Source: Pedobacter sp. MC2016-24
GTDB taxonomy: Bacteria; Bacteroidota; Bacteroidia; Sphingobacteriales; Sphingobacteriaceae
Direction of reading: 5' to 3'
Assembly: GCF_015223055.1 (NCBI RefSeq)
Contig: NZ_JADFBX010000011.1
Span: 1-64,000 of the forward strand
Length of the DNA stretch: 64,000 bases
In this document: positions 1-8,412 of the stretch, piece by piece
How positions within the stretch are numbered: the stretch's first letter is position 1
Layout: every line of letters begins with the position of its first letter
Notes under the pieces: model-generated
Seen by the model: only the letters and a program-made list of their open reading frames with translations
Told to the model about the DNA's origin: nothing
Databases searched by the model: none
Made by a program: the position numbers and the translations under genes

Positions 1-31
1 GCCTGCAGATCAAAGAACTGCAGGCTTTTTT
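1..31 (+). terminator. Rho-independent terminator at the window edge
   Basis: An 8-bp perfect stem (GCCTGCAG / CTGCAGGC) with a 9-base loop is followed by six T on the plus strand. It most likely ends a plus-strand gene lying before the window. It may also act on the minus-strand tRNA transcript, but the bases that would show this are outside the window. Confidence 0.6.
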
Positions 32-38
32 AGCATTG

Positions 39-122
39 TGCCCGAAGAGAGACTCGAACTCTCAAGGATCTTACTCCAACGGCTTCTGAGACCGCAACGT
101 TTACCAATTTCGCCATCCGGGC
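39..122 (-). tRNA. tRNA-Leu (anticodon CAG)
   Basis: Read on the minus strand this folds as a class II tRNA of 84 nt. The 7-bp acceptor stem is GCCCGGA / TTCGGGC with one G-T pair. The anticodon loop CTCAGAA places CAG at positions 34-36, decoding CUG leucine codons. A long variable arm (GGA/TCC stem), expected for Leu, is followed by a T arm GAGAG-TTCGAGT-CTCTC. The discriminator base is A. The 3' CCA is not encoded (CAA follows), so it must be added by nucleotidyltransferase. Confidence 0.93.
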
Positions 123-159
123 ATTGACATTTATTTCAGAAGAAATCCTTATGTGGCCG

Positions 160-167
160 CAAATATA
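160..167 (-). promoter_or_regulatory. Promoter -7 box of the tRNA-Leu gene
   Basis: On the minus strand TATATTTG matches the Bacteroidota -7 consensus TAnnTTTG exactly and lies 37 bases upstream of the mature tRNA 5' end, which fits a short leader removed by RNase P. The -33 TTTG is not clearly present at the standard 19-base distance. Confidence 0.5.
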
Positions 168-213
168 GGATTATTTATTAAATCCCAATAATTAATTAAA
201 AGTTCTTTAACAC

Positions 214-780
214 CTAATGTCTGCCCTTTTGTTCATTGCCATCCCCACGCTGTGGTCTGCCATGATTTTCCACTTTCCCTTTTCCTTTATTGTCATTTCT
301 TACCGGGCGGCTTTGTTGTTGTCTGCTTGGCCTGTTTACTTCCCTCTGTGGTCCAGGCACATTCGGGCGGTTGCGTACCACATCGTATTTTTTGTCCCTA
401 CTATCCCTGATCGGAGATTGCCTGTTATAAGAAGTCCTGTAGCTTTTATATTTATTGTAATTGACAGTATGGTTTAAATAAGGCCGGTCTCCATTCATGA
501 CCACTTTATAGGTTCTGTACAAATCAACGTTACGATATTTTGCCGGCAGGGTGCTTCTTCTTACCCAGGCCCCGTTTGCCATGTATACATATTGGTTAGC
601 AGGTACATTATAATAGGCATCTATTTCTGGCAGATAGTAATAATCTACGTGATCATATCCGGTTGGTCCCCATAAAGGCTGTGAACCGATATTTACATTT
701 AAACTGATCTGGGCACTTGCGTGATTGATGCTGAACATTGAAGCTACTCCAAATAATACAGCGGTTAATATTTTTTTCAT
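214..780 (-). CDS. Small secreted basic protein of unknown function
   Basis: A 188-residue protein with a classical signal peptide (residues 1-23, ending ASA-Q), so it is probably periplasmic or at the cell surface. Residues 24-110 are rich in Tyr and Asn. From about residue 115 the protein becomes strongly basic and low-complexity, rich in Arg, Asn, Gln, Pro and Gly, as in proteins that bind polyanions. I recognise no catalytic motif. The first half resembles small hypothetical secreted proteins common in Sphingobacteriales, but I cannot name a family. The ATG at 780 is placed directly before the signal peptide. It stands alone, with the tRNA gene downstream on the same strand. The function is unknown. 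Confidence 0.75.
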   Translation of the reverse strand: MKKILTAVLFGVASMFSINHASAQISLNVNIGSQPLWGPTGYDHVDYYYLPEIDAYYNVPANQYVYMANGAWVRRSTLPAKYRNVDLYRTYKVVMNGDRPYLNHTVNYNKYKSYRTSYNRQSPIRDSRDKKYDVVRNRPNVPGPQREVNRPSRQQQSRPVRNDNKGKGKVENHGRPQRGDGNEQKGRH

Positions 781-837
781 GTGTGTGTGTTTATTTTATT
801 GTGCTAACTAAGCGCTTATCTGGCAAGTATAAGTCAA

Positions 838-1056
838 TTGAAATGCCAATATCTTGAATGCAAATGTGGAAACGAAATACAAGTCAACAGGATCGATGAG
901 CGGCACAAACACACCGACGAGGAGCTTTTGAAACCAGAAAAACAATGTCCCTTTTTTGAGAAAAATTTAAGAAATGCCAACAACCCTACTAAAAAAACAG
1001 GACATATTGAGCCTGATAAATGCAAAAAGCCCCTGTTTTTTTCAGAGGCTTTATAA
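838..1056 (+). CDS. Doubtful 72-residue Cys-rich protein
   Basis: A short reading frame beginning ATG-AAA-TGC with Cys at positions 3, 8, 10, 37 and 62; the C-x4-C-x-C start is reminiscent of a small zinc-binding module. Against it: no clear promoter or ribosome binding site, no recognised family, and the last 10 codons overlap a hairpin with a seven-T loop. The composition is plausible for coding (charged, few rare residues), so it is kept at low confidence. It could equally be noncoding DNA or a gene remnant. Confidence 0.22.
   Translation: MKCQYLECKCGNEIQVNRIDERHKHTDEELLKPEKQCPFFEKNLRNANNPTKKTGHIEPDKCKKPLFFSEAL
1026..1052. terminator. Imperfect hairpin, possible terminator
   Basis: AAAGCC-C-CTG pairs with CAG-A-GGCTTT around a seven-T loop, with one C/A mismatch. 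No long T run follows on the plus strand, so terminator activity is uncertain. Confidence 0.3.
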
Positions 1057-1225
1057 AATGATGTATGCTTTGCCTGCCCTACGCGGATCGCCCACTCACA
1101 GGACTTTTTTTCAAAATGAGGATTTTTCTATTGTTATAACAATTTACGCATTTCTTAGTTTGAACTAAAAAATAATTATAAACAATTCCACATTTTAAAA
1201 TTCAGGCTGCTATTGAACGCTTCCT

Positions 1226-2164
1226 CTACTTAATCAACAGCTGTTGAAAAGCTGTACTATCTCCATTAAAAGCATTAAAATCAACGACATGATTGATCCC
1301 AGAAATCCTGGCTTTATCAGAATGCTGCCAGAATGCCCAAACTGTGCTGTTACTAACCCGGAGTTTAGGCTGATGGTAGTGGGCAATCCATAACGGATAA
1401 TCATCAAAATGTCCCCTCATATAATCCTTATAAAAAGAGAGACCAGTATAAATGATCGGCTTAACCCCTGTTTTCTTTTCAATATGTTGAACAAAATCTT
1501 TCAGCTCTATCCGCATTTTAGCTGGAGAAACCCCATTCAGTTCCTCAATATCAACCACAGGCGGTAAATCACCGGCCTCAAATTTAACTGTTTGCAAAAA
1601 GAACTTCGCTTGCCAGGCGCCCGATTTCTGCGGCCTGAAAAAATGATAGGCACCACAAACAATACCAGCCTTAGGTGCCTCACGCCAATTGCGCTGAAAA
1701 TAAGGATCTACGTTAAACAGCCCCTCAGTTGCCTTAATGAAGGCAAAATGAACCTGTACATCATCTTCCTTCATCGCTTTAACCTTTGGCCAGTCTATTT
1801 TACCCTGATAATAAGATACATCAATGCCATGGATGTGATAATTCCTTGGAATGCGGATGTCAAAGCTATGGTAAGTGCGGTAGTTTGGATCTTTACCCAA
1901 ATCCCGCAGCCAGCTCCATGTTGAGGTAAACCCTTTTAAGATATACCCATAATAGAAAGGTGAAAGCAATACCAATACAACCGCAGCTATTAAAAACTTA
2001 AGCCCTATTGGCCAGGGCTTTTTCTTTACCTTTCTCTTTCTTGACACGATCTTTTTAGCTGGAACCTTTTTTTTAATTGGAAGACCGGAGGCATCCGATT
2101 CGTAGGTTTGTCGGAAAGTAGCAGGTTTTCTTATAGCAGGTGTTTTTCTAGGTGCTGGTGGCAT
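1226..2164 (-). CDS. Membrane-anchored GH25 lysozyme-like muramidase
   Basis: A 312-residue glycoside hydrolase family 25 protein, predicted to cleave the MurNAc-GlcNAc bond of peptidoglycan. Residues 1-50 form a basic cytoplasmic tail, residues 53-76 one transmembrane helix, and the rest the periplasmic catalytic barrel. Family motifs are visible: HGIDVSYYQG with the first catalytic Asp at 115, and the VDIEE strand at 203-208 carrying the Asp-x-Glu pair (D205, E207). The late segments YTGLSFY and WIAHYH are also typical. The N-terminal anchor in place of a cleavable signal suggests a role in wall turnover rather than secretion to kill others. It stands alone; the terminator at 2205-2278 separates it from the upstream peptidase gene, so it needs its own promoter. 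Confidence 0.9.
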   Translation of the reverse strand: MPPAPRKTPAIRKPATFRQTYESDASGLPIKKKVPAKKIVSRKRKVKKKPWPIGLKFLIAAVVLVLLSPFYYGYILKGFTSTWSWLRDLGKDPNYRTYHSFDIRIPRNYHIHGIDVSYYQGKIDWPKVKAMKEDDVQVHFAFIKATEGLFNVDPYFQRNWREAPKAGIVCGAYHFFRPQKSGAWQAKFFLQTVKFEAGDLPPVVDIEELNGVSPAKMRIELKDFVQHIEKKTGVKPIIYTGLSFYKDYMRGHFDDYPLWIAHYHQPKLRVSNSTVWAFWQHSDKARISGINHVVDFNAFNGDSTAFQQLLIK

Positions 2165-2204
2165 GATGTTACAAAAATACAGCTTTCAGGTAGGCATCCA
2201 AAAT

Positions 2205-2278
2205 AAAAACACCAATGTTCCCAATCTCCGCGGATTCAGAATTAGAATCCGAATGTGAGCAGGAACATCGGTGTTTTT
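2205..2278 (-). terminator. Compound terminator hairpin after the M20 peptidase gene
   Basis: Outer arms AAAAACACC-A-ATGTTCC (2205-2221) and GGAACAT-C-GGTGTTTTT (2262-2278) pair over 16 of 17 positions. A second nested hairpin, GGATTC / GAATCC, sits in the loop at 2232-2250. The minus strand ends in a T run, so it terminates the peptidase transcript. By symmetry it could work in both directions. Confidence 0.75.
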
Positions 2279-2304
2279 ATCAATTAAGTATATGAAAAAC
2301 CAGG

Positions 2305-3675
2305 CTATTTGCTCAATTCCGCAAAATACTTGTGAAACAAAGGTAAAGTCTCAATCCCCTTGTAATAGTTATAAATGTCATATTTCTCATTTGGCGAATG
2401 CAATGCATCACTGTCTAAACCAAAGCCGAATAACACAGATTTAATGCCCAGCGCACTTTCAAACAAAGCCACAATTGGAATACTGCCACCACCCCTTGTA
2501 GGAATTGGCTTTTTACCGAAAGAATCAACAATAGCTTGTTCAGCCGCACGATAAGCCACGCTATCCGTCGGTGTAACTACAGGTTCACCACCATGATGTG
2601 CAGTCACTTTAACTTTCACATCATCCGGCGCGATGCTTTCAAAGTGTTTGGCAAATATTGCTGAAATCTCTTCAGAAGTCTGATTTGGCACCAAACGCAT
2701 CGATATTTTAGCATTTGCTTTAGATGGCAATACGGTTTTTGCACCCTCGCCGATATAACCGCTCCAGATGCCGTTAACCTCTAATGTAGGTCTGGTTCCG
2801 GTGCGCTCCAATGTAGAATAACCTTTTTCCCCCCACTCAGCATTGATATCCAGGTCTGTTTTATAGTCATCCAGGTCAAAAGGCGCTGAATTTAAGGCTT
2901 TCTTTTCCTCATCAGTCAATTCGACTACTTTATCGTAAAATGCCGGAATGGTAATGTGGTTATTTTCATCATGTAAAGAAGCAATCATTTTACATAAAAT
3001 GGTTGCCGGATTGGCTACTGCACCGCCGTAAACTCCAGAATGCAAGTCTCTGTTTGGTCCAACCACTTCTACTTCCATATAGGCAAGTCCACGTAAACCT
3101 GTTTCGATAGAAGGGTTTTCCATGCTGATCATTGACGTATCAGAGATCAATACCACATCAGCTTTTAAGCGTTCTACATTTGCTTTTACAAAAGTACCCA
3201 GGTTTGCAGAACCGACTTCTTCTTCACCTTCGATCATGAACTTCACATTACAAGCCAAAGTATTGGTTTTCATCATCAGTTCAAATGCTTTAACATGCAT
3301 ATAAAACTGTCCTTTATCATCGCAGGCACCACGGGCATAAATCTTACCGTCACGTACTGTTGGTTCAAAAGGAGGAGTTTTCCACAGCTCAATCGGATCT
3401 GCAGGCTGCACATCATAATGCCCGTAAATTAAAACGGTAGGCAGTTGATCATCAATAATTTTTTCTCCATATACAATCGGATAACCGGCAGTCTGACAAA
3501 TCTCAACCTGATCAGCACCGGCATCCTTCAATTTCTGGGCTACATAATCAGCAGTTTTAAGCACATCATTTTTATACTGAGGATCAGCACTTACCGATGG
3601 GAAACGCAGCAATTCAAACAGCTCATCTAAAAAACGCTGCTTGTGTTCTTCTACATATTTTTTGATTTCTTCCAT
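2305..3675 (-). CDS. M20 family metallo-dipeptidase
   Basis: A 456-residue cytosolic dipeptidase of the M20 family, of the carnosinase/CPG2-like type, hydrolysing dipeptides with two zinc ions. Zinc-site motifs are intact: YGHYDVQP (H86, D88), ARGACDDKG (bridging D119) and EGEEEVGS (catalytic E151, metal-binding E152). The C-terminal GGGSIP and LHSPNEK segments match the usual glycine loop and last His ligand. Length is normal for the family. No signal peptide is present, so it acts in the cytoplasm on imported peptides. The gene is monocistronic: 209 bases separate it from the upstream gene and a strong hairpin follows it. The exact substrate cannot be read from the sequence. Confidence 0.92.
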   Translation of the reverse strand: MEEIKKYVEEHKQRFLDELFELLRFPSVSADPQYKNDVLKTADYVAQKLKDAGADQVEICQTAGYPIVYGEKIIDDQLPTVLIYGHYDVQPADPIELWKTPPFEPTVRDGKIYARGACDDKGQFYMHVKAFELMMKTNTLACNVKFMIEGEEEVGSANLGTFVKANVERLKADVVLISDTSMISMENPSIETGLRGLAYMEVEVVGPNRDLHSGVYGGAVANPATILCKMIASLHDENNHITIPAFYDKVVELTDEEKKALNSAPFDLDDYKTDLDINAEWGEKGYSTLERTGTRPTLEVNGIWSGYIGEGAKTVLPSKANAKISMRLVPNQTSEEISAIFAKHFESIAPDDVKVKVTAHHGGEPVVTPTDSVAYRAAEQAIVDSFGKKPIPTRGGGSIPIVALFESALGIKSVLFGFGLDSDALHSPNEKYDIYNYYKGIETLPLFHKYFAELSK

Positions 3676-3884
3676 GAAAAATTATTATTTACAAAATAAT
3701 TTAAGTTAGCTCAAAAGTGTTTTCAGTAATGTTACAGGTAAAAAGCCTCAATTGAACACATTAAAAGCCATTTCCTTATTGTACCCACTACAAAAACACC
3801 TTCATTTTAGTTCAGCAAAACTAATTAAAATATCCTAGTCGGCGGTAAATACAGTTTCAATCTTATTTACAACATTTTCAAGTA

Positions 3885-5366
3885 TTAATAACTCAACAAT
3901 TGCATCTGAGCATCAAGAGTAGTTCTAAAAATACGTTGTTTATCATAATAAGCCAGAATAAATGAGTCATTTAACCAGGTAACAGATTCTGTATTTACAT
4001 AAAATCCCCTTTTGATATCTTTATCGGCAACCTTGTTGGTAACCAGCATCTTTCCCGTTATAAAATCCATTTCAGCATATAACGAATAAACTGAGCTAAA
4101 GCCCCCTGATCTCAGGTTGGCAATCATTCTTAAGGTATTGTCTTTAAGAGCATAGGCTACCTTCGATCCTTCACCATCTAAACTCATGTAGGTCCGGGGA
4201 ATAAACTGGTGGTACAACTGTTTTACGTCCGAATCATAAACTTTCAGGAGTACTGAGCCGTCAAAAGTAACAGTTCCATATTTTGATGTCTGTAAAAAAC
4301 TAGGCCCTACGCCTACCAATAACTTACCGCCGTATTCTGCAATGTGCTTTACCCCTAAAAACTCTATTTTACTGAACTGTAAATCATCGAAAGTTTTATT
4401 GACAGGTACAAATGATTTTTGCAGTTCCTTAACATGTTTATTGTCAAAAACTTCCCTGGCCACTTTCGAAGTTCCGTCTTTAAAATCTATTCTAGCGGTA
4501 ATTAAAGTCGTTTCTTTCTCTGCATTTTCATAAACTACCGCTAAATAATTGATCAATGGATTAGATCCCGCGGTACTCAATATCGATGTGATCTTTCTAT
4601 TTTTCCTAATGTCCATTGGAATGCTTACAATCTTTAATGGATCTGCACTACTGGCGGTATAAGTTGCGGCGGAGATTTTACCTGCATTATTATCAACAGT
4701 AGCAATAAATAAGCTTCCATCTGCACCATTTGACATTGTCCACTGCTCTCCATCCGGCATTTGGGGACGAATAATCTCTCGCTGATTCAGGTTATCATCA
4801 TAATTAATAATGTTAAAGTCCTGCGTCTTCGGATAAGATTTATCCGATTGGTACAAGGCTAAAATTCCCGTTTTACGCTTCATCATCGTCAGACGTACGG
4901 ACATCCTAAAATAAGAACCATCCGTAGCAAAGAAAAAATCCGGTTCTTCAATATAGTCTTTATTTCCCTCGTAAATTACCTTTTCCGCCAATAACTTTCC
5001 GGTTTTCTCTTCCAAAAGATAGGCCTTGTAAGCGCCTCCAAACGTCTTGATGAAATTCTTATCGTTTGCGGCGACTATTAAAATGTTGTTTTTAAATTTC
5101 CCAATTGTGAGCGGATATCCACTAAGTGGAGTAAGCCATTTTTGAATTAGCTTGTGATCGATGTTTACAACAGCGAAATCGGTGTTCGGAACACCAACCA
5201 CCATAGCCATACTGTTATCCGATAGGTTGATTGTGTTTTTAAACTTGTTGTCATAAGCGGCCACTAAATTCCATTTAGGGTCTTTGATCATTCCGATCTG
5301 TGTTTGCCCAAAAGCCGTAGCAGAGGTAAAAAAAATGATGAGGAAGAGCGCTATTCTCATAGTCAT
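3885..5366 (-). CDS. Secreted protein of unknown function, probable beta-propeller
   Basis: The reading frame opens at 5402, but the first 12 residues are not signal-like. The Met at codon 13 (5366) or 15 (5360) directly precedes a hydrophobic signal peptide ending AFG-Q, so I place the start at 5366, giving about 493 residues. The mature protein is a series of alternating beta-strand-like blocks with recurring aromatic and Asp/Gly-rich turns, consistent with a propeller-like periplasmic or surface protein. No catalytic motif or lipobox is seen. It has no operon partner: the upstream neighbour is divergent and the downstream gene starts 209 bases away. The function is unknown. Confidence 0.75.
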   Translation of the reverse strand: MTMRIALFLIIFFTSATAFGQTQIGMIKDPKWNLVAAYDNKFKNTINLSDNSMAMVVGVPNTDFAVVNIDHKLIQKWLTPLSGYPLTIGKFKNNILIVAANDKNFIKTFGGAYKAYLLEEKTGKLLAEKVIYEGNKDYIEEPDFFFATDGSYFRMSVRLTMMKRKTGILALYQSDKSYPKTQDFNIINYDDNLNQREIIRPQMPDGEQWTMSNGADGSLFIATVDNNAGKISAATYTASSADPLKIVSIPMDIRKNRKITSILSTAGSNPLINYLAVVYENAEKETTLITARIDFKDGTSKVAREVFDNKHVKELQKSFVPVNKTFDDLQFSKIEFLGVKHIAEYGGKLLVGVGPSFLQTSKYGTVTFDGSVLLKVYDSDVKQLYHQFIPRTYMSLDGEGSKVAYALKDNTLRMIANLRSGGFSSVYSLYAEMDFITGKMLVTNKVADKDIKRGFYVNTESVTWLNDSFILAYYDKQRIFRTTLDAQMQLLSY

Positions 5367-5622
5367 ATACAATTGGTTATAGTTTAAAGCAATAATAAGC
5401 AAATTACATTAACTTAAAGTACAGAAATCCAATAAAATCCATTCAAATAATTGATTGCTGCAAGAAAATTTTCAGAACATTATTTTTTCATAAAAATGTT
5501 ACGCAATTCCAGATTAAATGCCACTGAATTCTTCCAATCACCGGAAATGTGTAACTTGCGGTCGCCGATTACCCATCTACTCAATGTGTGACTAGCATCA
5601 TTTTTTTTTAACACAGATCACC

Positions 5623-5630
5623 TATTTTTG
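5623..5630 (+). promoter_or_regulatory. -7 box upstream of the acyl-CoA dehydrogenase
   Basis: TATTTTTG matches TAnnTTTG. Transcription would start near 5637, which rules against the TTG at 5636 as start codon and supports the ATG at 5657. Confidence 0.5.
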
Positions 5631-5656
5631 CAAGATTGACAGGTAAAAGCATACAT

Positions 5657-7156
5657 ATGACCTCTAGTAACCCTAAATTCGCTGAATTCATCACCCACTT
5701 CGAACAAAATTTAAAACATCTTTTTCACGATCAATACAATATCGATCAGCTGAGTTTAGAAAGAGGCTTACCTCCTGAGCTTTTAAAATCGATTATGGAT
5801 ATGCATCCCCTTTCGGTTGCCATTCCAACAGCATATGGTGGTCGTGGCAGTATTGTTAAAGAGTGTTTAGCTGTTCTGGCGGCGGCTTCTTACGAATCGC
5901 TCCCTTTATCCCTAACTTTCGGAATCAACATCGCATTATTTTTAGAGCCGATTTCTAAATATGGCGAAGAATCTGCGAAAGCAGCAGTATTGAATGGCTT
6001 TCTGGAAAGAAGAAATATGGGCGGACTGATGATCACTGAGCCTGATTACGGCAGTGATGCATTGAACATGAAGACCAGCAATAAAGAAACTCCGGAAGGC
6101 TACCATCTTAAAGGTACAAAACACTGGCAGGGACTCACCGGCATGGCAGATTACTGGTTAATCGCTTCCAGAAAAGAGAATGAAAATGGCGAACTTGGCC
6201 GTGATATCGATTTCTTCCTTTCCGACAATACACAAACCGGACAACAGATTAAGGTAACTGAACTGTATGACAATCCGGGCTTATATATGATCCCTTATGG
6301 GTTGAACGAACTAGACATTACCGTTCCGAAAAGCCATAAACTGATACCGGAAAGTACGGGTATCAAAATGATGCTGGATATCCTGCACCGAAGCAGAATG
6401 CAGTTTCCAGGCATGGGCATGGGCTTTATTAAGCGCATGCTGGATGAAGCAATTGCGCATTGCAGCAACAGAACTGTAGGTACCTGTAAGCTCATTTCGA
6501 TAGACAACGTGCAATACCAGATCAGCAGAATGCAATCGGCTTATACCATCTGCTCTGCCATGTGCGCACACAGTAGTGACATTAGTGGTATTGACCACAA
6601 TCTGGCCATGGAAGGTTTAGAAGCCAATACCATGAAAGCGGTAGTTACAGACCTGATGCAGGAATGTGCACACCTGCTGGTGCAATTGTCAGGTGCAAAT
6701 GGCTACAGAACAAGCCATATCGGCGGACGCGGAATTATGGACAGCAGGCCATTTCAAATCTTTGAAGGCTCTAACGAAATGTTGTACGCCCAGATTGCCG
6801 AAATGGTTATCCGTTTAATGAAAAAACAAAAAGAAACAGACCTGTATGGTTTCCTTAAAGCATTTGGTGCAACAGCCATTCCTGTAGTTCAATTTAAAAC
6901 GGAACTGTCCTTTAGTCTGAATGCCAATCTGCCGCAAAGAAAGCTGGTTGATCTGGGTAAAATCATAGCCAGGATTGTTTGCGCGGGTTATGTGATCGGC
7001 CTGCAGCAAAAAGGATTCAGGTCTGACCTGGCAGAAAACAGCATCCTGACCATCAGACAGGAAGTTGCAGTACTGGTATCTAATTTACAATTTGAAAATT
7101 CAAACAGCGTGATCGACGATTATGCTGCAGGTAGTAACTGGTTCAGCTTTGCTTAA
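5657..7156 (+). CDS. Acyl-CoA dehydrogenase family flavoprotein
   Basis: About 499 residues from the ATG at 5657. The fold is that of acyl-CoA dehydrogenases, which oxidise acyl-CoA thioesters using FAD and an electron-transfer partner. Diagnostic segments are MITEPDYGSDALNM (the flavin-contact loop, usually TEPxAGSD), GTKHWQG (usually GxKxWIT), the R-rich helix near FPGMGMGFIKR, and FEGSNEMLYAQ near the C-terminus, where the family binds FAD and adenine. The catalytic Glu is in the expected EGSNE region but should be confirmed by alignment. It is followed after 5 bases by an unrelated secreted protein. It could serve fatty-acid or branched-chain degradation; the context does not decide. Confidence 0.87.
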   Translation: MTSSNPKFAEFITHFEQNLKHLFHDQYNIDQLSLERGLPPELLKSIMDMHPLSVAIPTAYGGRGSIVKECLAVLAAASYESLPLSLTFGINIALFLEPISKYGEESAKAAVLNGFLERRNMGGLMITEPDYGSDALNMKTSNKETPEGYHLKGTKHWQGLTGMADYWLIASRKENENGELGRDIDFFLSDNTQTGQQIKVTELYDNPGLYMIPYGLNELDITVPKSHKLIPESTGIKMMLDILHRSRMQFPGMGMGFIKRMLDEAIAHCSNRTVGTCKLISIDNVQYQISRMQSAYTICSAMCAHSSDISGIDHNLAMEGLEANTMKAVVTDLMQECAHLLVQLSGANGYRTSHIGGRGIMDSRPFQIFEGSNEMLYAQIAEMVIRLMKKQKETDLYGFLKAFGATAIPVVQFKTELSFSLNANLPQRKLVDLGKIIARIVCAGYVIGLQQKGFRSDLAENSILTIRQEVAVLVSNLQFENSNSVIDDYAAGSNWFSFA

Positions 7157-7161
7157 ACAAA

Positions 7162-7830
7162 ATGAAACTGAAAATATTACTGGCTTTGCTTTTTCCCCTT
7201 GCAGGTTATGCCCAGCCTTTCAAATTCAAATCTACAGGGACTGCTAAACCCATTGAACTTACACTGGCCTGGCACAATATGGGCAAAGGGGCCGGTGTAT
7301 TGTATAAAGGGAAAAGCGAATGGATTACTTTAAAAGTGAAATCTTTTGCGGTAGACTCTTCTGAACGTGGGAATGGTAGCCCGGATGAGGACACTTACAA
7401 GTGGCTAGAGGTTTACAAGGGTAAGATTACCGGTGAATACGGGGTAAAAGTGATGCTGAGGAATGTATATGAGATGTACTACCTCCGTTATAGTGACCAG
7501 AAAAAATTCAGTTTTGAGTATGTGGAAGAAAAAGGGCAGTATGACGGCAAGAATATTGCTTTATTACATGGTGTACAGTTTGACTACAATACATCATACA
7601 ATGACCTGTTGACAATTAAATACGGCAATGGCGAAAGCCAAAACATCCAGCTTCCTAAATTGACTAAAGAGGGCTCCAGATACTGCCTCATCAAGGATTA
7701 TAATGCGGATGGCCTGGACGATATTGGTTTTTCTTATCACATCTACAAACCTTCAAAAACTCCGGTCAACGTCTTCATATACGATCCTAAAACTAAAAAA
7801 TTCAATCAAAAGGCCAATACCACACGCTAA
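7162..7830 (+). CDS. Secreted protein with one FG-GAP-like calcium loop
   Basis: A 222-residue protein with a signal peptide (residues 1-18, LAGYA-Q). Near residue 190 the segment DYNADGLDDIGF is a calcium-binding loop of the FG-GAP/VCBS type, with Asp/Asn at alternating positions. The rest has the alternating pattern of a beta-rich periplasmic protein. It starts 5 bases after the acyl-CoA dehydrogenase stop, so the two are probably co-transcribed, though no functional link is evident. No enzyme motif is seen. It could be a small surface or periplasmic ligand-binding protein. Confidence 0.75.
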   Translation: MKLKILLALLFPLAGYAQPFKFKSTGTAKPIELTLAWHNMGKGAGVLYKGKSEWITLKVKSFAVDSSERGNGSPDEDTYKWLEVYKGKITGEYGVKVMLRNVYEMYYLRYSDQKKFSFEYVEEKGQYDGKNIALLHGVQFDYNTSYNDLLTIKYGNGESQNIQLPKLTKEGSRYCLIKDYNADGLDDIGFSYHIYKPSKTPVNVFIYDPKTKKFNQKANTTR

Positions 7831-7896
7831 ACGCTATTGAAGCATTCGCTTTAAACAGATTATGAATACCTTTAGCCTGAAAAGTACCAACAAGCT

Positions 7897-8412
7897 ATGC
7901 AGGAATTTACAAATGATCCGATTGACATCAATCTGCTTCCCCAATTCCAGGAGGTTCCATTAAATGGTTTAAGCCCGAAATACTGGAAAATCGTGGTCAT
8001 CAACATGGGCATATTCATTGCCGTTACAACGATCGGCATCATTTTTCTCCTGCTTTTTAATGCCGAAATCAAGAAATATACCGGCCTCATCATAGGCGCT
8101 TACCTGTTTTTGATGGTATTGATGTTCCTTCTTTACCGTGCGGATGTAAACCGCAGGGGCTTTGCAGTACGCGAAAAAGACATCATTTATCGTCACGGGC
8201 TGATTGCGATATCTACCACCATTATCCCTTTTTCAAGAATTCAGCACATCGCACTCGATGAGGGGCTATTTTCCAGAATGTATCAACTGGGTCAGCTTCG
8301 CATTTTTACAGCTGGTGGCAATTCGGGAAGCCTGCATATCCCTGGAATAGAGATTGAGGAGGCCAGGCAGATTAAAGAACTGCTGATGAGACAGATTAGC
8401 CTGCAAGATTGA
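7897..8412 (+). CDS. Bacterial PH-domain membrane protein, YdbS-like
   Basis: A 171-residue protein with two transmembrane helices (about residues 30-75) followed by one bacterial pleckstrin-homology domain (bPH2). The bPH2 signature IIYRHGLIAISTTIIPFSRIQHIALDE is spread over residues 96-125, followed by a QLGQLRIFTAG strand. It pairs with the next gene, which overlaps it by 4 bases (ATGA). The two together match the YdbS/YdbT arrangement found in many bacteria. The biochemical role is poorly known; in Bacillus the homologues affect resistance to antimicrobial agents. Here I infer only a membrane complex of the two proteins. Confidence 0.85.
   Translation: MQEFTNDPIDINLLPQFQEVPLNGLSPKYWKIVVINMGIFIAVTTIGIIFLLLFNAEIKKYTGLIIGAYLFLMVLMFLLYRADVNRRGFAVREKDIIYRHGLIAISTTIIPFSRIQHIALDEGLFSRMYQLGQLRIFTAGGNSGSLHIPGIEIEEARQIKELLMRQISLQD

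Larger units (their letters stand above)
781..1225. other. Intergenic stretch of about 445 bases
   Basis: Between two minus-strand genes. It holds one short doubtful plus-strand reading frame (838-1056) and an imperfect hairpin at 1026-1052. The remainder, especially 1110-1200, is AT-rich with no recognisable gene. The upstream signals of the gene at 214-780 must lie near 790-830, but I see no exact -7 box. Confidence 0.6.
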
